Source of the DNA: Bacillota bacterium | GTDB lineage: Bacteria > Bacillota > Clostridia > Tissierellales > Sedimentibacteraceae | Direction of reading: 5' to 3' | Length of the DNA stretch: 9,863 bases | Assembly (NCBI GenBank): GCA_029239575.1 | Contig: JARBUP010000087.1 | Span: 1-9,863, forward strand | In this document: positions 1 to 5,855 of the stretch, one piece after another | How the letters are laid out: each line of letters starts with the position of its first letter | Numbering within the stretch: the first letter of the stretch is position 1 | Made by a program: the position numbers and the translations under genes | The notes under the pieces: generated by a model | Told to the model about the DNA's origin: nothing | What the model saw: the letters and a program-made list of their open reading frames with translations, nothing else | Databases searched by the model: none

Positions 1-1315
1 CCATTGTTTTTCCGTCATTTAAATTAATTAAATATGCTGCGATGGTTGTCGTTCCTATGTCAACTGCAATACCGTAAAATTCCTGCGTTGTATCATTTTT
101 TTCTATGGATAGAAAATTTTCATTATAAATTACGGCAGTGCAGTCAAATTTCCACTCCCTTAATTTATTACTCAAATTTTTAAGTTCACTTAATTTAATT
201 TTCAAATTTTTTATGTTGCACGAATCTGCAAGCCTTGTTAAATCATCCCTTTGATCACTTAAATCTGGCTTTTTCATTTGGCAATAAATTTTACTTACAA
301 AAGGATTTATTTCGATTTCTTCTAAATTTCCTTCAGTCATAACTTCCATATTATTTTCAGTTGAATTGATGATTATTTCCACTTTTTCAGTAATATTTAT
401 TGCGCATGAAAGCCTATAACCCATTTTTAATTCTTCTTTTGAAATATGTTTAAAATCAAGAGAAGTTTCTTTTGAAATTCCTTTTTTTACTTTTACTTTG
501 CACTTGCCGCACGTACCATTACCGCTGCAAGGGCTATTAATGTATATTTTATTTTTTTGTAAAACATTGAGAAGATTTTCCCCTTTATTCACATCTATAA
601 TTTCTTTTACACCGTTTAATTCAATTGTAATTGGAATTTTTCCATCGCTTCTGTAAGCGCAGTGTTTCATGCTACATTCTGTACATATATGTTCTTTTTT
701 TGCAACGCCAATGTTTTCTCCAAAACCGTAAACAGCAGCCGTTGTTTTTGAAGGAATCATTAAAAATGAATCATTCAATTTTACTTCTTTAAAGTCATCT
801 CCCATACACTTAAAAATTTTAGCTTGTTCTTTTAAGTCCCATTCAGTATCACCTGGGGACAATGTCTGAGTTATACCCATATTTGTATTTTTTAAGTTTT
901 CTACAATTTTGTTCCAGAATAATTTACTTGTATAACCTATTGCTTCCGTGCTTATATTATCCACTATCATTGCTTTTAAATAATCTCCGTTACTAAAAGC
1001 TTTATTTATAACTTCACTTACCTCTTCCCCCAAAGTAGCCACTGTTACAATAATTTTGTTGCAGTTTTTAAGTTTTTCTTTTATGAACTTCCCTTCAAAA
1101 CTAACGTTGTTTTCAAGCAAAACCGCATCATTTTCAAAATTACTAATATTAAAATATTTATAATAAACAACGGGCTTTAAATATTCTTTACAATTTATAA
1201 TTTCTTCTTTTACATCTTGTAGAATTTCTTCATCAGGCATTCTATCCTTATAACCTAAAAGGTGTAAAACTCTTTTCTCATCAATTTCTAATTCTATTTC
1301 ATCAAAAATTTTCAT
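1..1315 (-). CDS. Corrinoid-protein reductive activator: MetH-activation-like + [2Fe-2S] ferredoxin + ASKHA (RACo/DUF4445) fusion, partial at window edge
   Basis: The reading frame is open from the start to the left edge, giving 438 residues; the C-terminal part is missing. Residues ~1-200 resemble the B12-dependent methionine synthase activation domain, including an SPGDTEWDLKEQ segment (~153-164) and IPSKTTAAVYGFG (~187-199). A small Cys cluster follows (C211, C214, C219). Residues ~228-318 form a plant-type ferredoxin domain with C263-x5-C269-x2-C272 and C304, the [2Fe-2S] pattern. After a linker, an ASKHA phosphate-binding motif begins at ~417 (AVDIGTTT) just before the edge. Proteins of the RACo family use ATP and a ferredoxin domain to reduce inactive Co(II) corrinoid proteins to Co(I) in methyltransferase pathways, in the cytoplasm; that role is inferred here. 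Two ATGs are adjacent (1318 and 1315). The second lies 5 nt after AAGGAG and is preferred. The target corrinoid protein and methyltransferase are not in the window. Confidence 0.88.
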   Translation of the reverse strand, partial: MKIFDEIELEIDEKRVLHLLGYKDRMPDEEILQDVKEEIINCKEYLKPVVYYKYFNISNFENDAVLLENNVSFEGKFIKEKLKNCNKIIVTVATLGEEVSEVINKAFSNGDYLKAMIVDNISTEAIGYTSKLFWNKIVENLKNTNMGITQTLSPGDTEWDLKEQAKIFKCMGDDFKEVKLNDSFLMIPSKTTAAVYGFGENIGVAKKEHICTECSMKHCAYRSDGKIPITIELNGVKEIIDVNKGENLLNVLQKNKIYINSPCSGNGTCGKCKVKVKKGISKETSLDFKHISKEELKMGYRLSCAINITEKVEIIINSTENNMEVMTEGNLEEIEINPFVSKIYCQMKKPDLSDQRDDLTRLADSCNIKNLKIKLSELKNLSNKLREWKFDCTAVIYNENFLSIEKNDTTQEFYGIAVDIGTTTIAAYLINLNDGKTM

Positions 1316-1321
1316 CATAAC

Positions 1322-1327
1322 TCCTTT
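1322..1327 (-). promoter_or_regulatory. Ribosome binding site deciding the start of the corrinoid activator
   Basis: An AAGGAG-type site lies just upstream of two consecutive ATG codons. It is 2 nt from the first ATG and 5 nt from the second, which favours the second as the initiator. The two choices differ by a single methionine. Confidence 0.6.
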
Positions 1328-1376
1328 TTAAAAAATCATTAATTTTATTTATTTAATCAACATAGCAATATAGAAT

Positions 1377-1405
1377 AACATAATCCTGATTTTTTTTATT
1401 GTCAT
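1377..1405 (-). promoter_or_regulatory. Possible promoter for the corrinoid activator gene
   Basis: Read on the minus strand, ATGACA (1405-1400, 5/6 match to TTGACA) is separated by 17 nt from TATGTT (1382-1377, 4/6 match to TATAAT). The predicted transcript would have a leader of about 55 nt ending in AAAAAGGAG before the ATG pair. In such A+T-rich DNA chance matches are common, so this is only a candidate. Confidence 0.3.
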
Positions 1406-1625
1406 ATCTCTTGATTTTTTGTAAAATATTTTTATTGTAATATTCTTTAATAATTACCTTATAAAATAAGCACTGAAATTTTCTCTATCAGTGCTTTCTG
1501 TTTATTATGTATAAATCAAAGTTTTCAGAACAATGAGCAATCTTTGATTACCTTGACTGGTAGGGTTCTTATTACATTTGTATATAAGTTTTTATATTTT
1601 AACATTAAATTTCAAAAAAGTCTAT
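1406..1625. other. Non-coding stretch of unknown content
   Basis: No convincing gene lies here. Besides the 9-bp hairpin at 1468-1496, an 8-bp inverted repeat AATCAAAG/CTTTGATT (1514-1521 and 1542-1549) surrounds a 20-nt loop. A 26-codon minus-strand ORF (1605 to 1525, ending in the residues KVIKDCSLF) has no ribosome binding site and has an in-frame TGA three codons upstream of its ATG; it could be a chance ORF or a gene remnant. No RNA family is recognised. Confidence 0.4.
1468..1496 (-). terminator. Hairpin, possible terminator
   Basis: A perfect 9-bp stem, AAGCACTGA (1468-1476) with TCAGTGCTT (1488-1496), encloses an 11-nt loop. On the minus strand it is followed by ATTTTAT, a modest T-rich tail; on the plus strand by TTCTGTTTATT. 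It lies well downstream of the stronger terminator of the HAD gene, so it is either a back-up terminator or the end of an unrecognised short transcript. Confidence 0.45.
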
Positions 1626-1626
1626 G

Positions 1627-1662
1627 AACAAAATATTAGCCTATGTTATAACAACATAGGCT
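1627..1662 (-). terminator. Intrinsic terminator of the HAD phosphatase gene
   Basis: A perfect 10-bp stem, AGCCTATGTT (1638-1647) with AACATAGGCT (1653-1662), has a 5-nt loop and begins 15 nt after the HAD stop codon. On the minus strand it is followed by AATATTTTG, a T-rich tail. The plus-strand side is also T-rich (TTTATATATTT), so it may act in both directions, though no plus-strand gene ends here. Confidence 0.75.
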
Positions 1663-1677
1663 TTTATATATTTAATT

Positions 1678-2445
1678 TTAAGCTGTGCATAGTTCGCTAC
1701 CTTCACATTTATATTCTTCTAAAGATAATAAAAACTCTTCACTGTAAAAACTCTCAACAGATGGAATTATTACATCTGCCATATCTTTTAAGTTAATTTT
1801 ACTACTTACACCGGATAATACTCCTATTGCTAATGCACCGCTGTTTTTAGCAAACAACATGTCACTGTATGAATCTCCAACCACTGCAACTTCACATGGC
1901 TTTAAACCATAATTATCTAAAAACTTTTCACACATGTCAAAATGTGGTTTCAATTTAAACACTCCGTCTTTAGCTCCTATAAAATCAAAACTGTCGTTTA
2001 AATTAAATTTATTGATAAAATGAGTTGCAGACTGTAAACTATCAGATGTAACAAGACCAATTTTCATACCTCTTTGTTTTAAACTATCAAGCAATAAATT
2101 TAAATCAGTAATTGGTTTTAGTTCAACATCATCTCTTAATACTTCTTTCCTTAAAAACTCAGTAACATGATCAATAAATAAATCATAATTTATTTCAACA
2201 TTTTGTTTGCTAAGAACAAAATGTAATTCTTTGGCAACCTCTTCATGAGGTTTATAAGCTAAAGCACCAAAGGGGTCAACACCATTTTCATATATGCCTA
2301 TTGATTTTAAAAGCTGTTTATAAATTTTTTCATCTGTAATGCCATTTTCATTCATTACTACTTTAATTAAATTTATTCCTGCATTTTTCCACATAGAATA
2401 ATCAATTAATGTTCCATCTTTATCAAATAATATACCTTTTATCAC
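1678..2445 (-). CDS. HAD-superfamily hydrolase, phosphoglycolate-phosphatase-like
   Basis: The protein is a 255-residue cytoplasmic phosphatase of the haloacid dehalogenase superfamily. All four motifs are present: I, F-D8-K-D10-GTL, with the nucleophile Asp8 and acid/base Asp10; II, LVT133; III, Lys166 in KLKP; IV, VGD191SYSD195, which binds Mg2+. A helical cap of about 100 residues lies between motifs I and II, as in the Gph/PGMB (subfamily IA) branch. The substrate cannot be predicted. A GTG at 2454 would add three residues, but it overlaps the AGGAGG itself. The GTG at 2445 sits 8 nt after AGGAGG and gives MIKGILFDKDGTL, so it is chosen here. The short tail contains two Cys (KCEGSELC). 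It is transcribed alone, between its own promoter and a hairpin terminator, divergently from the cis-prenyltransferase. Confidence 0.9.
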   Translation of the reverse strand: MIKGILFDKDGTLIDYSMWKNAGINLIKVVMNENGITDEKIYKQLLKSIGIYENGVDPFGALAYKPHEEVAKELHFVLSKQNVEINYDLFIDHVTEFLRKEVLRDDVELKPITDLNLLLDSLKQRGMKIGLVTSDSLQSATHFINKFNLNDSFDFIGAKDGVFKLKPHFDMCEKFLDNYGLKPCEVAVVGDSYSDMLFAKNSGALAIGVLSGVSSKINLKDMADVIIPSVESFYSEEFLLSLEEYKCEGSELCTA

Positions 2446-2464
2446 ATATATCACCTCCTCAAAA

Positions 2465-2492
2465 ATTATATTACTCTACTTTTGTATTGCAA
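2465..2492 (-). promoter_or_regulatory. Promoter of the HAD phosphatase gene
   Basis: On the minus strand TTGCAA (2492-2487) is separated by 16 nt from a perfect TATAAT (2470-2465). Transcription would begin around 2458, leaving a very short leader that consists mostly of the AGGAGG ribosome binding site. This fits a start at the GTG at 2445 rather than the GTG at 2454. Confidence 0.55.
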
Positions 2493-2507
2493 AAATTTGT
2501 ATATTGT

Positions 2508-2548
2508 AAATATTATGTAAAATCACGAATTTATATTACATAATATTT
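2508..2548. repeat. 13-bp perfect inverted repeat in the divergent promoter region
   Basis: AAATATTATGTAA (2508-2520) and its exact reverse complement TTACATAATATTT (2536-2548) flank a 15-nt spacer. It lies just upstream of the HAD promoter and about 80 nt upstream of the candidate promoter of the plus-strand gene. It could be an operator for a dimeric regulator acting on both genes. It lacks the GC-rich stem and T-run of a terminator. The binding protein is unknown. Confidence 0.5.
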
Positions 2549-2625
2549 TAATGCCCAAATATTTAAAAAGTCGTACAAGTATGTATTATCATTATATTTA
2601 ATTAGATAAAAATTGTGCAGATTTG

Positions 2626-2631
2626 TATAAT
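2626..2631 (+). promoter_or_regulatory. Candidate -10 element for the cis-prenyltransferase gene
   Basis: A perfect TATAAT lies 49 nt upstream of the start codon, preceded directly by TTG. The -35 region at the expected distance (around 2602-2608, TTAGATA) matches poorly. Activation by a regulator or chance occurrence in A+T-rich DNA are both possible. Confidence 0.35.
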
Positions 2632-2679
2632 TGTTATTTATTATGCAAATAATACCAGTAATACGAAAGGAGTGATTTA

Positions 2680-3321
2680 ATGAGAGTACCTAATCATATA
2701 GGTCTTATCCCCGATGGCAACAGACGTTGGGCGCAAAATAAAGGTTTTGAAAAACAAGACGGTTATGAATATGGTTTAAACCCTGGACTTGAATTTTTAA
2801 AATTAGCTAAAGAGTATGGTATAAAAGAAGTTACATATTATGGTTTTACAACGGACAACTGCAAAAGACCTAAAAAACAACTTGAATCTTTTGTAAAAGC
2901 TTGTGTTGATGCTGTTAATATAATAGCGAAAGAAAATGTTTCATTGCTTGTGCTTGGCAATACTAATTCATCTGTTTTTCCTAAAGAATTATTAAATTAT
3001 ACTACAAGAACTAATATAGGTCAGGGTGGAATAAAAGTAAACTTTTTAGTAAATTATGGCTGGGACTGGGATTTATCCAATATACAACCTTCTACATCAA
3101 ATAGAAAATCTATTATGGAAGGCCTTCATTCAAATGATATTTCAAGGATTGACCTCATATTAAGATGGGGAGGAAGAAAAAGACTTTCTGGATTTTTACC
3201 AGTTCAGTCCGTTTATTCAGATATATATACCATTGATGATATGTGGCCTGATTTTAAACCAGAACAATTTCATGAAGCAATGAAATGGTATGATATTCAG
3301 GATGTGACCCTTGGGGGCTAA
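2680..3321 (+). CDS. Divergent cis-prenyltransferase (undecaprenyl diphosphate synthase family)
   Basis: This 213-residue protein belongs to the UppS family, which condenses isopentenyl diphosphate onto an allylic diphosphate with cis geometry. Motifs in order: PDGNRRWA (D12 is the expected catalytic Asp, R16 a diphosphate ligand), YGFTTDNCKRP (54-64), NYGWDWD (125-131), DLILRWGGRKRLSGF (158-172) and WPDF (189-192). It is shorter than typical UppS (~240-250), with little before the first motif and a shortened segment around 132-155. By my manual alignment with E. coli UppS, key residues are altered: R39 to K25, H43 to Y29, W75 to C61, T195 to W163, E198 to R166, and metal-binding E213 to D181. 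R194, R200 and S202 are kept. It is probably a paralog with a different chain length or substrate, not the cell-wall enzyme. The start ATG follows AGGAG by 7 nt. The gene stands alone. Confidence 0.82.
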   Translation: MRVPNHIGLIPDGNRRWAQNKGFEKQDGYEYGLNPGLEFLKLAKEYGIKEVTYYGFTTDNCKRPKKQLESFVKACVDAVNIIAKENVSLLVLGNTNSSVFPKELLNYTTRTNIGQGGIKVNFLVNYGWDWDLSNIQPSTSNRKSIMEGLHSNDISRIDLILRWGGRKRLSGFLPVQSVYSDIYTIDDMWPDFKPEQFHEAMKWYDIQDVTLGG

Positions 3322-3332
3322 AGAGACGAGAA

Positions 3333-3393
3333 GGGGACGTTCCCTTTTGGGCAATGTACTTGTGCCCAAAAGCGGTGCGTCCCCAAATTTTTT
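3333..3393 (+). terminator. Large GC-rich hairpin terminator of the cis-prenyltransferase gene, repeat-like
   Basis: Outer stem GGGGACG (3333-3339) pairs with CGTCCCC (3378-3384), and inner stem CTTTTGGGCA (3344-3353) with TGCCCAAAAG (3363-3372). They are separated by a small asymmetric internal loop, with a 9-nt terminal loop. AAATTTTTT follows on the plus strand, making a strong Rho-independent terminator 11 nt after the stop. It is far richer in GC than its surroundings. The GGGGACGTTCCCTTTTG pattern resembles palindromic repeats that I recall as scattered in Clostridia genomes; copy number cannot be seen here. Confidence 0.8.
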
Positions 3394-3435
3394 ATTGGTT
3401 ATGAAATAAAATATAAAACTCTATTAATATTAGGC

Positions 3436-3455
3436 TTACCCTAAAGGGTAATTTT
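3436..3455 (+). terminator. Small hairpin with T-run, possible secondary terminator
   Basis: TTACCC (3436-3441) pairs with GGGTAA (3446-3451) around a TAAA loop and is followed by TTTT. The stem is only 6 bp, so it is weak; it may back up the strong plus-strand terminator upstream of it. Confidence 0.3.
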
Positions 3456-3467
3456 AAAACTTATTTA

Positions 3468-3506
3468 AAAAACCACAGTTATCACTATTGCTTAACTGTG
3501 GTTTTT
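3468..3506 (-). terminator. Intrinsic terminator of the obgE-yhbY transcript (bidirectional)
   Basis: A 14-bp perfect stem, AAAAACCACAGTTA (3468-3481) with TAACTGTGGTTTTT (3493-3506), has an 11-nt loop. It begins 9 nt after the yhbY stop on the minus strand. The arms end in A5/T5 runs, so the structure has a U-tract in both directions and can insulate the convergent cis-prenyltransferase and yhbY transcripts. Confidence 0.85.
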
Positions 3507-3515
3507 AAGTTTGAA

Positions 3516-3809
3516 CTATTTAGGTATTACAATAGTCTTATTATCTCTTGATTCTCTATATATTGTAAACTTATTTCCTATGCTTTGAACAAATTCTGCA
3601 TTAACTGCTTTTGCTACTTCATTAGCAGTGTCTTTTGCTTCAAGCATGCTGTTGTTTAATACATTTATTTTAATTAATTCTCTTGCTTCTAAAGCGCCTT
3701 CAATTTGTCTTATAACTGTTTCTGTTACGCCACTTTTTCCAATTTGCATTATTGGATCAATTTTATTAGCAAGTCCTTTTAAATAACTTCTTTGTTTTCC
3801 TGTTAACAT
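3516..3809 (-). CDS. yhbY: YhbY-family ribosome assembly RNA-binding protein (CRM domain)
   Basis: The 97-residue protein is a stand-alone CRM domain, the usual size for the YhbY family, which associates with 50S precursors in bacteria. The family's Gly-rich RNA-binding loop is visible as GKSG (24-27), followed by the conserved helix VIRQIEGALEARELIKI (32-48) and the late GNKFTIYR strand (78-85). ATG follows AGGAGG by 4 nt. It lies 20 nt downstream of obgE, and the two are probably co-transcribed and end together at the hairpin at 3468-3506. Placement after a 50S assembly GTPase supports a role in large-subunit maturation. Confidence 0.93.
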   Translation of the reverse strand: MLTGKQRSYLKGLANKIDPIMQIGKSGVTETVIRQIEGALEARELIKINVLNNSMLEAKDTANEVAKAVNAEFVQSIGNKFTIYRESRDNKTIVIPK

Positions 3810-3829
3810 ATTTCCTCCTTTATTATTTA

Positions 3830-5104
3830 TTAATCAACAAAGTCAAACTCAACTCCGCAAATGCTTATGAGATCTCCTTCTTTTGCTCCAAGTTCTCTAA
3901 GTTTTACTATGACACCTTTGTCGATTAATACTTTTTGGAAGTTGCTGAATGATTCAAAATCATCAAAGTTAGTTGATATAACTAATCTTTCTAAGAATTC
4001 ACCTTCGCCTAAATAATATCCATTTTCTTTTGTAACAACAATAGTATCTCTTTCTTTTCTTTCGAAGAAGTTTTCTACTAAAACTTCATCTACGAATTCA
4101 ATTTCTTCTTCAACTTTAAGAAGTTTTTCATAAGCTATCTTTTTAAGTTCATCAAGTCCTTGAGCTGTTGCAGCTGAAACTTCAAGGATTTGATAGTCTT
4201 CGCCAAATTCAGCTTTAACTCTTTCAACATTTTCTAATGATTCAGGTAAATCAATTTTATTTAAAACAATTATTTGTTTTTTATTAGATAATTTATCTGA
4301 ATATTTTTTTAATTCTTCATTTATTTTATAGAAATCATCAACTGGATCTCTGTGTTCCTGTCCTGAAGCATCTATTACATGTAAAAGAAGTTTAGTTCTT
4401 TCAACATGTCTTAAAAATTCATGACCAAGTCCAGTACCTTCTGATGCACCTTCAATTAAACCAGGTATATCTGCAAGTACATAACTGTGACCTTCTCCAA
4501 TTTTTACAACACCTAAATTAGGTTTTAAAGTTGTAAAATGATAATTTGCTATTTTAGGTTTCGCGCTTGTGATAGATGCTAATATAGTAGACTTACCTAC
4601 ATTAGGGAAACCTATGAGTCCTACGTCTGCAATTAATTTAAGTTCTAATATTAACTCTCTATCATTGCCTCTAGTGCCAGGCTCAGCAAAACGCGGTGTA
4701 CGTCTAATTGAATTTTTAAAATGAACATTTCCTCTTCCGCCTCTGCCACCTTTAGCACAAACAAATTTTTGTCCATGATCTTTTAAATCTGCTAAAACAA
4801 TGCCTGTTTCTGCATCTTTAACTAATGTTCCTATTGGCACTTTCAATAACATATCCTTACCGTCAGAACCAAATTGTTTTTTTCCTCTTCCATCTTCGCC
4901 ATTTTCAGCTACATAATGTCTTTTATATCTAAAATCCATTAATGTACGAAGTCCTTCATCAGCTTCTAATATAATGCTTCCGCCGTCCCCACCGTCTCCG
5001 CCTGCTGGTCCGCCCATAGGCTCATATTTTTCTCTTCTAAATGCTACTGATCCGTTTCCACCTTTACCGGCTTTAACGCTTATTTTAGCTATATCTACAA
5101 ACAT
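3830..5104 (-). CDS. obgE: GTPase Obg, 50S ribosome assembly factor
   Basis: The 424-residue protein has the three Obg domains. The glycine-rich OBG fold covers 1-~158, with KAGKGGNGS, GGPAGGDGGDGG and KGGRGGRGN. The GTPase domain covers ~159-330: P-loop GFPNVGKST (165-173), G2 TTLKP (191-195), G3 DIPGLIEGA (212-220), G4 NKID (282-285) and G5 SAA (310-312). The C-terminal OCT domain (~345-424) has the Gram-positive Obg length. Obg proteins act in late 50S assembly and respond to (p)ppGpp; in Bacillus the ortholog also feeds into stress signalling. The ATG has an AAAGGTGATG ribosome binding site. It follows rpmA, but an intrinsic terminator lies between them, so expression needs either read-through or a promoter in the 85-nt gap, where I see no clear one. 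yhbY follows 20 nt later. Confidence 0.97.
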   Translation of the reverse strand: MFVDIAKISVKAGKGGNGSVAFRREKYEPMGGPAGGDGGDGGSIILEADEGLRTLMDFRYKRHYVAENGEDGRGKKQFGSDGKDMLLKVPIGTLVKDAETGIVLADLKDHGQKFVCAKGGRGGRGNVHFKNSIRRTPRFAEPGTRGNDRELILELKLIADVGLIGFPNVGKSTILASITSAKPKIANYHFTTLKPNLGVVKIGEGHSYVLADIPGLIEGASEGTGLGHEFLRHVERTKLLLHVIDASGQEHRDPVDDFYKINEELKKYSDKLSNKKQIIVLNKIDLPESLENVERVKAEFGEDYQILEVSAATAQGLDELKKIAYEKLLKVEEEIEFVDEVLVENFFERKERDTIVVTKENGYYLGEGEFLERLVISTNFDDFESFSNFQKVLIDKGVIVKLRELGAKEGDLISICGVEFDFVD

Positions 5105-5185
5105 TTCATCACCTTTTTCTTTTTAAAACCTCAATTGTTAACTAATATCCATTTCTGTTTCATTATCTTCTCACTACGTTCATAT

Positions 5186-5217
5186 AAAAAACCTACCTTA
5201 ATAAGGATAAGGTAGGT
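5186..5217 (-). terminator. Intrinsic terminator between rpmA and obgE
   Basis: A perfect 10-bp stem, ACCTACCTTA (5191-5200) with TAAGGTAGGT (5208-5217), has a 7-nt loop and is followed on the minus strand by TTTTTATATG. It lies 8 nt after the rpmA stop. It would end the rplU-prp-rpmA transcript and set the high-level ribosomal protein genes apart from obgE. Confidence 0.85.
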
Positions 5218-5225
5218 CATTTCTA

Positions 5226-5519
5226 TTATGCTTCTAAATCACAAGGATATACGCTAACTTGTTTTCTTGTTTTATCTTTTCTTTCGAACTTAACTTTTCC
5301 ACTAACTGTAGCAAATAAAGTATCATCGCTTCCTCTGCCTACATTTAAACCTGGATGAAGTTTAGTTCCTCTTTGTCTAACAAGAATATTTCCAGCCAAT
5401 ACGAATTGACCGTCAGTTCTTTTTACACCAAGTCTTTTAGAGTTACTATCACGACCGTTTTTAGAGCTACCAACACCTTTTTTGTGTGCAAATAACTGCA
5501 AATTTAATTTTAATAACAT
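5226..5519 (-). CDS. rpmA: 50S ribosomal protein L27 with cleavable N-terminus
   Basis: The 97-residue L27 precursor carries the Firmicutes N-terminal extension ending in LNLQLF (residues 5-10), directly before AHKKG, where Prp cleaves in Staphylococcus aureus. The mature protein would be 87 residues. The basic segment GSSKNGRDSNSKRLGVK (17-33) and the L27 signature GNILVRQRGTKLHPG (43-57) are intact. The N-terminus of mature L27 reaches towards the peptidyl transferase centre, so removal of the extension is needed for function. The ribosome binding site GAGGAGG lies inside the end of prp, 7 nt before the ATG; only 2 nt separate the prp stop from this start, so translation is likely coupled. 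A strong terminator follows. Confidence 0.97.
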   Translation of the reverse strand: MLLKLNLQLFAHKKGVGSSKNGRDSNSKRLGVKRTDGQFVLAGNILVRQRGTKLHPGLNVGRGSDDTLFATVSGKVKFERKDKTRKQVSVYPCDLEA

Positions 5520-5521
5520 GT

Positions 5522-5851
5522 TTACACCTCCTCGAATTTAAGTGTAATATAATCACTGTAATCTTCTAATAATAATTGTATTCCTACTAAGAAATTTTTA
5601 TATATTACATCTGTTTTGTCATTATATTTTAATGTTTTTAATTTCAAAAATCCTGTCTCTTCTTCTACATCATAAATCATATCTGATTCAGATATTCCTG
5701 CAACTACATTCATTGAATTTAGAGCAGTATATGATAATATGGATACAGATGCACAAATTATATCTGAACCTGCCACACTGTATCCCGAATGACCTTTTAC
5801 TATAAAACCATCGATAATATCTTTAGTTTTATGTATAGTAATATTAATCAT
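5522..5851 (-). CDS. prp: Ribosomal-processing cysteine protease Prp
   Basis: The 109-residue protein (YsxB/Prp family, usual length ~105-110) has the catalytic pair His21 in GHSGYS and Cys33 in DIICASVS, with the G-x-D-hh-C spacing of the family. Prp removes the N-terminal LNLQLF-type extension of L27, and its substrate is the next gene downstream. It lies between rplU and rpmA, as in Bacillus and Staphylococcus, 4 nt after the rplU stop. Its ribosome binding site is weak (TAGG), so it is probably made at a lower level than the two ribosomal proteins and relies on coupling to rplU translation. Confidence 0.93.
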   Translation of the reverse strand: MINITIHKTKDIIDGFIVKGHSGYSVAGSDIICASVSILSYTALNSMNVVAGISESDMIYDVEEETGFLKLKTLKYNDKTDVIYKNFLVGIQLLLEDYSDYITLKFEEV

Positions 5852-5855
5852 ATGA

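Noticed and set aside
1578..1796. 72-codon plus-strand ORF overlapping the end of the HAD gene
   Set aside because: It lies antisense to the HAD C-terminus and its terminator, has no ribosome binding site, and has low-complexity Ile/Leu/Tyr-rich composition typical of A+T-rich antisense frames.
2508..2548. The AAATATTATGTAA inverted repeat as a terminator
   Set aside because: The stem is almost purely A/T, the loop is 15 nt, and no transcript ends here; it lies between two divergent starts.
2680..3321. The cis-prenyltransferase gene as a truncated pseudogene
   Set aside because: All family blocks from PDGNRRWA to WPDF and the C-terminal GG are present in order in one frame, with a good ribosome binding site and terminator; the shortness is at the N-terminus and one internal loop.
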